NCBI GenBank assembly: GCA_002292185.1
Contig: DBBL01000178.1
Coordinates: forward strand, 1-5,399
Direction of reading: 5' to 3'
Origin: Akkermansiaceae bacterium UBA985
GTDB taxonomy: Bacteria > Verrucomicrobiota > Verrucomicrobiia > Verrucomicrobiales > Akkermansiaceae
Length of the DNA stretch: 5,399 bases
Translations under genes and position numbers: made by a program
Notes under the pieces: model-generated
Database searches by the model: none
What the model saw: only the letters and a program-made list of their open reading frames with translations
What the model was told of the DNA's origin: nothing
Part shown: in pieces, positions 1-5,399 of the stretch
Position numbering within the stretch: position 1 is the stretch's first letter
Layout: every line of letters starts with the position of its first letter

Positions 1-1
1 A

Positions 2-286
2 GGGCTTGATCCAGGCAGCTACGAGGTAGCCGTCACCTGGCACGCTCGCGATATTTACCGGGCAAGCAACGCCCCCTACTCAGTGTATGATGATAATGAC
101 TTCGTCTTCTCTACCCGTGTGGACCAAGGTGTGGAACCAGCCGCAGATTATGTCAAAGCTGGTAAAAACTTTCAGATTATCTTCGCCTCGGTGGATATTG
201 CCAGTGGCACACTGGTTGTCGAGTTAACCAATGACGCTGATGACTATGTCATTGCCGATGCCATACGCATCAAGCAGCTGGAACCA
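2..286 (+). repeat. CBD-like repeat unit 1 (C-terminal two thirds)
   Basis: These 95 residues begin at GLDPGSYEVAVTW and run through RDIYRASNAPYSVYD and VDQGVEP to DDYVIADAIRIK. They align without gaps to the second half of unit 2 and are very close to it (RDIYRASNAP is identical in both). The first strands lie upstream of the window. The similarity also shows at DNA level, for example the shared stretch coding YRASNAP at 56-76 and 851-871 with mostly third-position changes, so the duplication is old enough for silent drift. Confidence 0.85.
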
Positions 287-1915
287 TCAGCCCCCACAGC
301 CGACCTTATCAGCCCAGCCAAAGGTAGCGAGATTAGCGCTGCATTGCTCAATGCGAGAGCATATCTAGATGTTGAATTCAGTGATATTGGCAGTGGCATT
401 GACCCCTCAAGCATTGACGGTAACGAGCTTTCACTGAGTGGCAGTGGAGTTGGAACGGCAACACTCGACGGCACGGCGGTACTCGTGAGTGACACCACTT
501 ACCGATACCCCTTCACGGGTGAATTCATTGAGGGTAATGTAGACATCACCTTCGTGGCCAGCAGTTATACTGACTTGGTAGATGTGCCTAACTTTAATGC
601 TGAAGAGATCGAGAGCTTTACAGTGACCCTTGATCCTCCCCCCTCCTCTCTTATCATTGATGATGCTGATCCTGAATTTAGCGCCACAGATGGATGGAGT
701 GTTTATCCCGGAAATGGTATCATCAACGGATACAACAACGACTTCACATACACCCAACCCGGTGCACCGACTAAACTGGCAACATGGACCTTCGAAAGGC
801 TTCTTCCAGGAGATTATGAAGTGGCAATCACATGGCAGGCGCGTGACATCTACCGGGCAAGTAATGCTCCCTTTAAGGTCTATGATGGCACAAACCTTGT
901 CTTCGAGGCCGAAGTAAACCAGCAAGTAGAGCCAACCGCAGATTATGTCGAGGAAGGCAAACCCTTTCAGAAGGTATTCGCCTCGGTGAATGTTTCCACC
1001 GGCACCTTGGTAGTCAAGTTATCCAATGAGGCAAATGACTATGTCGTTGCCGATGCCGTGCGTATTAAGTCACTCGACCCAGCCGGACCTGATGTATCTG
1101 CCCCGACCGCTGATCTTTCTAACCCTCAGGACGGAAGCACCATTGACTCGGCAGTGCTCAACGCCCAAGGATATATTGAAGTAAGCTATGTTGATAGTGG
1201 AGATGGGATTGATGAAGCCACGATTCTCGATCCGGATAATGAACTCTCACTCAGTGGTGATGGCGTCAATGATGTGGTATTAAACGGCACGCCTACTCTG
1301 GTCGATGGTAGCTATCAATATGGATTTACCGGCAGCTTTATTGATGGAGATGTAGTTGTAACCTTCGTAGCAGAAAGTTTTGCAGATTTGGCAGACACGC
1401 CTAATTTGAATATCCAAGAGATCGAGAGCTTCACGCTGGCTGACTCACCACCTGCCACTGCCCAGTTGATTGATGACGGAGATGATGGTTTTAGCATTGC
1501 CGAAGGTTGGCGCATATACCAAGGAAACTACTTGATCAGTGGATACAACACGAGCTTCACGTTCAGCGCACCGGTAGCAAACTCTGCTGACGCGGAGTCG
1601 GTCAAATGGACCTTCAATGAAATTCCTCCAGGCAGTAGTTACACTGTAGCCATAACTTGGCGTGAGCGTGATGTTTACCGTGCTCCCATTGCAACTTATA
1701 AAGTTTACGATGGCACCACTCTGTTAGCAACGAAAGCTATCAATCAACGCATAGCACCAGAAGAGGATCACATAGAAGGAGGTGAACCCTTCCAAATTGT
1801 GTTCGACTCTACCGATTCGATTCTGATCAATAGCGGCACGCTGGTAGTCGAATTGACCAATGAAGCCACAGACTATGTCATTGCCGACGCCATACGCATC
1901 GAGCCTGTTCCATAA
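2..1915 (+). CDS. C-terminal part of a large modular protein with alternating Golvesin/Xly CBD-like and Ig-like domains (5' end outside window)
   Basis: The reading frame is open from the first complete codon (base 2) to TAA at 1913-1915, giving 637 residues with no start in the window. The GTG at 83 lies inside a domain and is not a real start. Visible order: partial CBD-like domain, Ig-like domain, CBD-like domain, Ig-like domain, CBD-like domain, stop. The CBD-like units carry the hallmarks of the Golvesin/Xly-type CBD-like domain (known from golvesin and xanthan lyase C-termini): IDDxDxxFS..GW near the start, a W-T-F strand, PGxYxVAxTW, RDxYRAxxA, VYDG, an N/D-Q pair, and a closing ADAxRI. 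The protein is rich in Asp, Glu, Ser, Thr and Gly and has almost no Cys, which fits an exported protein. It stops three residues after the last domain (..RIEPVP), with no hydrophobic tail, PEP-CTERM or LPXTG-like signal. The likely role is carbohydrate or surface binding or adhesion, possibly attached to an N-terminal enzyme that cannot be seen. The domain family is fairly sure; the function is inferred. Confidence 0.88.
   Translation, partial: GLDPGSYEVAVTWHARDIYRASNAPYSVYDDNDFVFSTRVDQGVEPAADYVKAGKNFQIIFASVDIASGTLVVELTNDADDYVIADAIRIKQLEPSAPTADLISPAKGSEISAALLNARAYLDVEFSDIGSGIDPSSIDGNELSLSGSGVGTATLDGTAVLVSDTTYRYPFTGEFIEGNVDITFVASSYTDLVDVPNFNAEEIESFTVTLDPPPSSLIIDDADPEFSATDGWSVYPGNGIINGYNNDFTYTQPGAPTKLATWTFERLLPGDYEVAITWQARDIYRASNAPFKVYDGTNLVFEAEVNQQVEPTADYVEEGKPFQKVFASVNVSTGTLVVKLSNEANDYVVADAVRIKSLDPAGPDVSAPTADLSNPQDGSTIDSAVLNAQGYIEVSYVDSGDGIDEATILDPDNELSLSGDGVNDVVLNGTPTLVDGSYQYGFTGSFIDGDVVVTFVAESFADLADTPNLNIQEIESFTLADSPPATAQLIDDGDDGFSIAEGWRIYQGNYLISGYNTSFTFSAPVANSADAESVKWTFNEIPPGSSYTVAITWRERDVYRAPIATYKVYDGTTLLATKAINQRIAPEEDHIEGGEPFQIVFDSTDSILINSGTLVVELTNEATDYVIADAIRIEPVP
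287..649 (+). repeat. Ig-like repeat unit 1
   Basis: These 121 residues start at SAPTADLISPAKGSEI and end at the DPPPSS linker. Landmarks shared with the second unit are SAPTADL, LNA(R/Q)(A/G)Y(L/I), a DxGxGID loop, NELSLSGxGV, TLVxxxxYxYxFTGxFIxG, DLxDxPN and EIESFTV/L. The size and alternating strand pattern suggest an immunoglobulin-like beta-sandwich. The acidic loops (DIGSGID, DGNE) could bind calcium, which is inference. I recall similar modules in large marine extracellular proteins but cannot give a family name. Confidence 0.7.
650..1081 (+). repeat. CBD-like repeat unit 2 (complete)
   Basis: This is a complete unit of 144 residues and the best reference copy in the window. It opens with LIIDDADPEFSATDGW, carries a YNNDFTYT strand, then ATWTFERLLPGDYEVAITW, RDIYRASNAPFKVYDG, VNQQVEPTADYVEEGKPF, STGTLVVKLSN and YVVADAVRIK. 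A five-residue linker (AGPDV) joins it to the next Ig-like unit. The motif order matches the Golvesin/Xly-type CBD-like domain. Confidence 0.82.
1097..1465 (+). repeat. Ig-like repeat unit 2
   Basis: These 123 residues run from SAPTADLSNPQDGSTI to the SPPATAQ linker. The unit matches unit 1 along its whole length and differs by small insertions in the central acidic loop (DEATILDPDNELSLSG here, DPSSIDGNELSLSG in unit 1). The offset between the two SAPTADL starts is 810 bases, so each CBD plus Ig super-repeat is about 270 residues. Confidence 0.7.
1466..1912 (+). repeat. CBD-like repeat unit 3 (terminal, divergent)
   Basis: This 149-residue C-terminal unit has the same skeleton (LIDDGDDGFS, EGW, WTFNEIPPG, YTVAITW, RDVYRA, VYDGT, INQ, SGTLVVELTNE, YVIADAIRIE). 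It differs from unit 2 by an insertion after the FTFSAP strand (around ANSADAES), one extra Ser after PPG, and about three extra residues before the last strands (DSTDSILIN). NAP, conserved in units 1 and 2, is replaced by IAT. It is the most diverged copy, and the protein ends directly after it. Confidence 0.82.
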
Positions 1916-1948
1916 AATTTGGTCAGTATCATTTCTTGCATCGGATGA
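1916..1948. other. Short convergent intergenic gap
   Basis: Thirty-three bases separate the stop of the repeat protein (plus) from the stop of the YkgJ-family gene (minus). The only pairing I find is a weak one of five base pairs (ATCAT at 1928-1932 with ATGAT at 1945-1949), with no GC-rich stem and no T-run. I see no convincing intrinsic terminator here. Transcripts may end inside the opposing gene or by Rho. Confidence 0.5.
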
Positions 1949-2302
1949 TCACTCCACCAGCCCCATCGCCTTGGCTTTTGCCATTGGCACTGCCTTTGCT
2001 TGGCACACCTGTTGCCAGCCTGGGAAATTCCACTTGTTGGGAAAGCCGCGGCATTGTTCGGGTTTGACCGGATTGATCCGGCAGGACTCGCCGTCGAGCA
2101 TGATGCACTCGTGGTTCTCTTTTTCGATGAGGGAAAGGCCGGTCCGGTTGGTGCGCAGACGGGTGTATTTCTCAATAAAGAGCTGGGTCTCCATGCCCAG
2201 GAAACGGGCGATCTTTTCGATCTCATCGTGCTCCACCCGCACGTCGCCAGGCCACTTGCAGCAGGCGGTGCAGCGGTCACATTGATACCAGACGTCAGAC
2301 AT
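1949..2302 (-). CDS. YkgJ/UPF0153-family cysteine cluster protein (CxxCxxCC)
   Basis: This small soluble protein of 117 residues has no signal peptide and no membrane segment. It carries the family signature near the N-terminus, C8-x2-C11-x2-C14-C15, followed by a second cysteine set (C66, C74, C84, C100) in the family pattern C..LD...C.I.P.KPEQCRGFPNKW. The Pfam family CxxCxxCC is described as a putative zinc- or iron-chelating domain; the biochemical role is not settled. The ATG at 2300-2302 is the only plausible start, because an in-frame TGA lies a few codons upstream. The nearest purine-rich stretch (GAGGGGGTGAG, read on the minus strand) is about 15 bases upstream, which is far for a Shine-Dalgarno, so initiation may be weak or non-canonical. 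It lies 60 bases downstream of the amidase on the same strand and could be co-transcribed with it. The family call is firm; the function is unknown. Confidence 0.9.
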   Translation of the reverse strand: MSDVWYQCDRCTACCKWPGDVRVEHDEIEKIARFLGMETQLFIEKYTRLRTNRTGLSLIEKENHECIMLDGESCRINPVKPEQCRGFPNKWNFPGWQQVCQAKAVPMAKAKAMGLVE

Positions 2303-2362
2303 ATTAAAAAAATGGGACTCACCCCCTCAAAAAAATCTTCTAGCAAACCTTCAAGCAAACCT
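2303..2362 (-). other. Amidase to YkgJ intergenic spacer
   Basis: This 60-base spacer on the minus strand holds the second copy of the 12-base duplication, two T-runs (around 2329-2336 and 2304-2310) and a G-rich stretch, GAGGGGGTGAG. I find no strong hairpin before the T-runs, so I do not call a terminator. The G-rich stretch is the only candidate ribosome binding site for the downstream gene. Confidence 0.4.
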
Positions 2363-2365
2363 TCA
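2342..2365. repeat. Perfect 12-base tandem duplication across the amidase stop codon
   Basis: AGCAAACCTTCA occurs twice back to back (2342-2353 and 2354-2365). On the coding (minus) strand this reads TGAAGGTTTGCT twice. The first TGA is the stop codon of the amidase, and the second copy repeats the TGA in the same frame 12 bases later. The next 12 bases on the minus strand (AGAAGATTTTTT) look like a decayed third copy. This is probably replication slippage. It puts a second in-frame stop behind the first. Confidence 0.85.
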
Positions 2366-3373
2366 GGAAGCCGGGATGCGCAGCTTTTTACCTAAAACAA
2401 TGACACTGCTCCGCAAGCCATTAGCGCGCTGGATCGCCGACACTGAGACATCATAACGACGTGACAAAGCTGATAAGGTATCACCTTTTTTGACGGTATG
2501 GTAGCGAGAGCTTGCAGGTGCATATACTTTTTCTTTGATAGGAGAAGGCGGTGCCGAGGAGCTAACGATTTGGCCGTAGCTGTTAATAGAGGGGCCACTA
2601 GGCTGAGGGTTCGAGCCACCGATTGCTTGGTAATACTTATTCACCTTGGCAAGAAACCACTGCCACTTGCCCCCGGGATGGCCGTTATCGAGAAGGTAGT
2701 GAGGGCAGTTCTTGTGAGGCTGGCTCACTCCCCGGCGTGGCCAGTGATAATGAGGTACTACCTTGCGCAGCGATATATTGTGTTTTTGCATCAGGTAGGC
2801 CGTCAGCTTGGCGGTGCGTTCAATGGTAGCAGACCTGCTATTGCCCTTGTTTTCACACATTTCGATACCGATAGAGTAGCGGTTACCAGGCCCACTAAAA
2901 TCAGCGTGCTCACCCTGCTCGTTAGTGGGTAAATGCTGCACGGCACGGTCCTCGTCGACGGTGTAATGCCAGACAAGGTAGCCAATGCGGTTATATCCAC
3001 GCAGCTTGCGAGCACGAAGCTTACCGTTTTTAAGAGCCTCAGAATGTCGCAGAGCATCGGCACCACGGGAAAAATTCTGCGTGCTGTGAATGGTGATATA
3101 GCGCGGCTGCATGCTGCGGTGATACTTTCGGGCATGCCGGCCACGCGGAATCAAGTCCTGCTTCACATTGACCTCCCTATATAGTGTAGCCGCGCTTTTC
3201 CGCGCAGTGGGAGGCACCAGTTGCCCTTTTAGCGAGGCGGTAGCTCCGTAATCAGAGCCTACCCCAGATCGATTATAAGACGAGGACGTGTCCGAGGAAG
3301 AGCAGCAGCTCAGTATCACAGTGATGCCGACACACAGCAAAGACTGTAATACCCTCATTAACCCCCATCTCAT
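2363..3373 (-). CDS. N-acetylmuramoyl-L-alanine amidase (Amidase_2, CwlA-like), predicted lipoprotein with C-terminal LysM
   Basis: This 336-residue protein is predicted to cleave the bond between N-acetylmuramic acid and the stem peptide L-Ala of peptidoglycan (EC 3.5.1.28). Residues 1-23 form a lipoprotein signal: short basic start, hydrophobic VLQSLLCVGITVI, then ILS-C with C23 as the likely lipidated Cys, though Leu at -2 is not ideal. A Ser-rich linker follows. The Amidase_2 core spans about 91-228: YITIHSTQNFSRGA (H96), GYLVWHYTVDED with QHLPTNEQGEHAD, SIGIEMCENKG (E171), VVPHYHW (H208/H210) and HKNCPHYLL (C223). H96, the second histidine and C223 fit the zinc ligands of CwlA-type amidases, so it looks active. 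A Pro/Ser-rich linker leads to one LysM domain at about 290-334 (YHTVKKGDTLSALSRRY...IQRANGL...LGKKLRIP), which binds glycan chains. The architecture recalls outer-membrane AmiD plus LysM. ATG at 3371-3373 gives the longest form; ATG at 3356-3358 (residue 6) keeps the signal and is also possible. Neither has a clear Shine-Dalgarno. Confidence 0.93.
   Translation of the reverse strand: MRWGLMRVLQSLLCVGITVILSCCSSSDTSSSYNRSGVGSDYGATASLKGQLVPPTARKSAATLYREVNVKQDLIPRGRHARKYHRSMQPRYITIHSTQNFSRGADALRHSEALKNGKLRARKLRGYNRIGYLVWHYTVDEDRAVQHLPTNEQGEHADFSGPGNRYSIGIEMCENKGNSRSATIERTAKLTAYLMQKHNISLRKVVPHYHWPRRGVSQPHKNCPHYLLDNGHPGGKWQWFLAKVNKYYQAIGGSNPQPSGPSINSYGQIVSSSAPPSPIKEKVYAPASSRYHTVKKGDTLSALSRRYDVSVSAIQRANGLRSSVIVLGKKLRIPAS
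2372..2506 (-). other. LysM domain of the amidase
   Basis: Residues 290-334 show the standard LysM pattern: YHTVKKGDTLSALSRRY, then VSVSAIQRANGL, then LGKKLRIP. It ends two residues before the stop. LysM binds N-acetylglucosamine-containing glycans, so it should hold the enzyme on peptidoglycan. It is preceded by a low-complexity Pro/Ser linker (PQPSGPS and SSSAPPSP). Confidence 0.92.
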
Positions 3374-3579
3374 GACCCATTAGTAACCTACAATACTCAG
3401 CGACGAAAGTGCCCATTTCAACTATTTTGGTGATATCAATAAGTGTGACACCCCGCATCATGTCTCTTGCTCTCTGGGCAACACAGCAGTATACCACTTC
3501 ACCGGTGTCAAAAACGACTCCAGCTAAAGATTCGACGCCCCCATCTCCGCCCAAGGGCATAGCGGGAATCGTCGAAGCA
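3374..3579. promoter_or_regulatory. Divergent intergenic region between the amidase and mfd
   Basis: These 206 bases lie between two genes that point away from each other, so they should hold both promoters. Candidates by eye: on the minus strand, TTGAAA (complement of 3416-3421) with TATTGT (complement of 3390-3395) at a long 20-base spacing, which would start transcription about 10 bases before the amidase ATG and about 25 before its internal ATG. On the plus strand, TACAAT at 3389-3394 resembles a -10 box but has no good -35 partner. TGATATCA at 3431-3438 is an 8-base palindrome of unknown meaning. The mfd frame is open through the whole region, so part of it may be coding. None of these sites is firm. 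Confidence 0.3.
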
Positions 3580-5399
3580 ATGAGCTCCGCTTCATTTAAG
3601 AAACGGCTGGAATCCCTTGTACACGAACCGAGGACCAAGCATCCGGTTGAGTTCCAACCTGTCGATGACGCCGCCTACTCTTTTGTCACCGCACTGGCCT
3701 GCCACAGCGTGCATGAGGCGCGTAAAAATAGCAGGATTTGGCTGACCCATTCCAACCCAAGAGTAAGAGATCGCATTGCTGCGGAGTTAGAGCTTTGGAA
3801 CATCAAGGCCTTGGTTCTTCCGGAGTTGCCAGCTGATGATGACGACAGCATCAATACCGCCCCAGAAACGCTTGCTGCGCGCCTAGCGGTGCTGAACCAC
3901 CTTTGCGCAGAACCCACCGCTAAAAAACAAGAATTACTCATCCTGTCACCTGACTCCCTGCTCGATACTGCACCCTCCATATCTAGCCTGAAAGACGCCG
4001 CTCTCAAGCTTGCCATCGGCGAGCATCATGATCCTGAATCTTTCGAAACAAAGATCATCGCCAATGGTTATGAACGGGTAAGCCAAGTGCATGCTCACGG
4101 CCAACTGGCGCGTCGTGGCGGCATCATCGATATTTTTTCATGGCATGCCTCCGCTCCACTGAGGATTGAATTTTTTGATACCGAAATCGAATCGCTTCGC
4201 AAGTTTGACATCGACTCGCAAATATCAACACATCGCGTCAAAGAGGCTCAGATTACGCTCTCGAACACCGGGAAGACATCCTCTGTCGCGGACTACCTTG
4301 GTAAAAACGACCGCCTCATTGCGGCAGGTGATCACCTTCCCGATCACTACGATGGCATCATCAAAAACGATGGTGACCCCTCTCTGACTCCCCTCTGTGC
4401 AGGCAGCCCACTTGGCACCTTTGAGGCTGGTGATTTTATTCTCAATGAAACTCGCCGACATCGTTTCTTTCAGCAAATTGCAGACTGGAGAGCCGAGGAA
4501 TGGCACATCTTCATCACCTTCTCCAACGTCGGAGAAAAGGAACGTTTTAAGGAACTCGTGCACGATGACTTTTTTAGTTCTGCAGAAATCACCCCGCTCT
4601 TTGGAGAACTCATCCAAGGATTCACCGTGCCAGATTCAAAGCTAGCCTTCATTTCTTCCGCAGAGCTATTTGGCAGGTATCAAACACCCCAGCGCCGCAG
4701 GAAATCCAACCACCTCGACCACCAGCGCAAAGCACGTGCCCAGACAGCACTTGAGGATATTAATTGGGGAGATCTCGTGGTTCATGCCGAGTATGGCATT
4801 GGCAAATACGCGGGCATTGAGACCAATGAAGAAGGGCATGAGGAAATACATATTGGTTACCACAACGGCAGCACCCTGAGTGTGCCGCTCGATCAGTCTC
4901 ACCTGCTATCCAAGTATGTCGGACTGGGCGGCAAAGAACCGGAGCTTACCAAGCTAGGGTCAACCTCCTGGAGCAAGGCTCGCAAGTCCGCAGAAAAATC
5001 GATCCTCGATTACGCCGCCAAGCTGCTCCAGATACAGGCACAGAGACAAACGGCACGCGGCTACGCACACCCTCCGGACACACGCTGGGTGTGGGAGTTT
5101 GAAAACTCGTTTCACCACACCCTAACCACAGGCCAGAGAGACGCCATCGATGATACCAAAGCAGACATGGAGTCGGGCAAACCGATGGACAGGCTGATCT
5201 GTGGAGACGTTGGCTTTGGCAAAACTGAGGTGGCCATTCGTGCCGTTTTCAAAGCAGTAATGGGTGGCAAGCAAGCAGCCGTCCTTGTCCCCACCACCGT
5301 GCTCGCCGAGCAACACTGGCGCACATTTCGCGAGCGCATGAGTGACTACCCACTCCGCATCGAACTTCTCAACCGATTCCGAAAAGCCAGTGAAGTGAG
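3580..5399 (+). CDS. mfd: Transcription-repair coupling factor Mfd, N-terminal 606 codons (3' end outside window)
   Basis: Mfd recognises RNA polymerase stalled at DNA lesions, displaces it using ATP-driven translocation, and recruits UvrA for nucleotide excision repair. The frame runs to the window end without a stop. Residues 1 to about 250 are the UvrB-like part: GYERVSQVHAHGQLARRGG (from residue 163), IIDIF and PLRIEFFDTEIESLRKFD (from residue 193), which is the UvrA-contacting region. About 395-460 is the CarD-like RNA polymerase interaction domain (NWGDLVVHAEYGIGKYAG...VPLDQSHLLSKYVG). The linker to the motor follows (LGSTSWSKARKSAEK). The motor begins with TTGQRDAI, MDRLICGDVGFGKTE (Walker A 542-549, Lys548) and VLVPTTVLAEQHW. 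The window ends before the DExx box. Walker A sits about 85 residues earlier than in E. coli Mfd (Lys634 there), so the N-terminal part is compact. ATG 3580 is chosen because the sequence becomes Mfd-like just after it. ATG 3460 or GTG 3409 in the same frame would lengthen it; no start has a clear Shine-Dalgarno. Confidence 0.95.
   Translation, partial: MSSASFKKRLESLVHEPRTKHPVEFQPVDDAAYSFVTALACHSVHEARKNSRIWLTHSNPRVRDRIAAELELWNIKALVLPELPADDDDSINTAPETLAARLAVLNHLCAEPTAKKQELLILSPDSLLDTAPSISSLKDAALKLAIGEHHDPESFETKIIANGYERVSQVHAHGQLARRGGIIDIFSWHASAPLRIEFFDTEIESLRKFDIDSQISTHRVKEAQITLSNTGKTSSVADYLGKNDRLIAAGDHLPDHYDGIIKNDGDPSLTPLCAGSPLGTFEAGDFILNETRRHRFFQQIADWRAEEWHIFITFSNVGEKERFKELVHDDFFSSAEITPLFGELIQGFTVPDSKLAFISSAELFGRYQTPQRRRKSNHLDHQRKARAQTALEDINWGDLVVHAEYGIGKYAGIETNEEGHEEIHIGYHNGSTLSVPLDQSHLLSKYVGLGGKEPELTKLGSTSWSKARKSAEKSILDYAAKLLQIQAQRQTARGYAHPPDTRWVWEFENSFHHTLTTGQRDAIDDTKADMESGKPMDRLICGDVGFGKTEVAIRAVFKAVMGGKQAAVLVPTTVLAEQHWRTFRERMSDYPLRIELLNRFRKASEV

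Noticed and set aside
83..85. GTG as the start of the first gene
   Set aside because: The frame is open to the window edge, and the residues before it (PGSYEVAVTW, RDIYRASNAP) match the internal copy at 806-870, so this is mid-domain.
2..1915. Phage tail fibre, or a repeat-rich toxin of the RTX or Rhs type
   Set aside because: There are no GGxGxDxxx nonapeptides, no YD repeats and no phage neighbours. The CBD-like hallmarks explain the repeats.
2303..2340. Intrinsic terminator between the amidase and the YkgJ gene
   Set aside because: T-runs are present on the minus strand, but I find no GC-rich hairpin next to them.
1873..2358. A 161-codon minus-strand frame overlapping the YkgJ gene in another phase
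   Set aside because: The cysteine motifs lie in the other frame. This one reaches into the end of the repeat protein and shows no family features.
2000..2395. A 131-codon plus-strand frame opposite the YkgJ gene with a plausible-looking translation
   Set aside because: It is the antisense of a clear CxxCxxCC protein. Its protein-like look comes from the codon bias of the real gene. It also runs into the amidase end.
2498..2932. A 144-codon plus-strand frame opposite the amidase
   Set aside because: The minus strand holds a well-supported amidase with all motifs, and the plus frame is Arg- and Val-rich shadow sequence with no domain.
3273..3638. A 121-codon minus-strand frame covering the divergent region, with a partly protein-like translation (GVVFDTGEVVYCCVAQRARDMM)
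   Set aside because: It overlaps the mfd start on one side and the amidase signal peptide region on the other, has no ribosome binding site, matches no family I know, and its tail is the out-of-frame amidase sequence.

Overview
The window is about 50% GC by eye and gene-dense. It looks like chromosomal DNA from a free-living Gram-negative bacterium. The best guess is a marine Verrucomicrobiota or other PVC member. The basis is the style of the Mfd sequence, an acidic secreted-type protein built from Golvesin/Xly CBD-like and Ig-like repeats, and a lipoprotein amidase with LysM. This lineage call is inference and no RNA marker gene is present to test it. There is no rRNA, tRNA, CRISPR array, insertion sequence or phage gene.

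Layout. (1) Bases 2-1915, plus strand: the C-terminal 637 residues of a large modular protein whose start lies upstream of the window. It alternates a CBD-like jelly-roll domain of about 145 residues with an Ig-like domain of about 120 residues, in a super-repeat of about 270 residues. (2) Bases 1949-2302, minus strand: a small CxxCxxCC (YkgJ/UPF0153) protein, convergent with the first gene across only 33 bases. (3) Bases 2363-3373, minus strand: a predicted lipoprotein N-acetylmuramoyl-L-alanine amidase (Amidase_2, CwlA-like) with a C-terminal LysM domain. It lies upstream of the YkgJ gene on the same strand with a 60-base gap, so the two may be co-transcribed. (4) Bases 3580 to the window end, plus strand: the N-terminal 606 codons of mfd, the transcription-repair coupling factor, cut off by the window shortly after the Walker A motif. 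The 206 bases between the amidase and mfd form a divergent regulatory region.

The four genes do not form an obvious single pathway. The first is probably a cell-surface or secreted binding protein, the amidase acts on the cell wall, the YkgJ protein is a metal-binding protein of uncertain role, and Mfd is housekeeping DNA repair. I see no convincing new defence or mobile system. The points most worth a second look are the composite repeat protein with its Ig-like module that I cannot name, the 12-base tandem duplication across the amidase stop codon, and the uncertain start of mfd.
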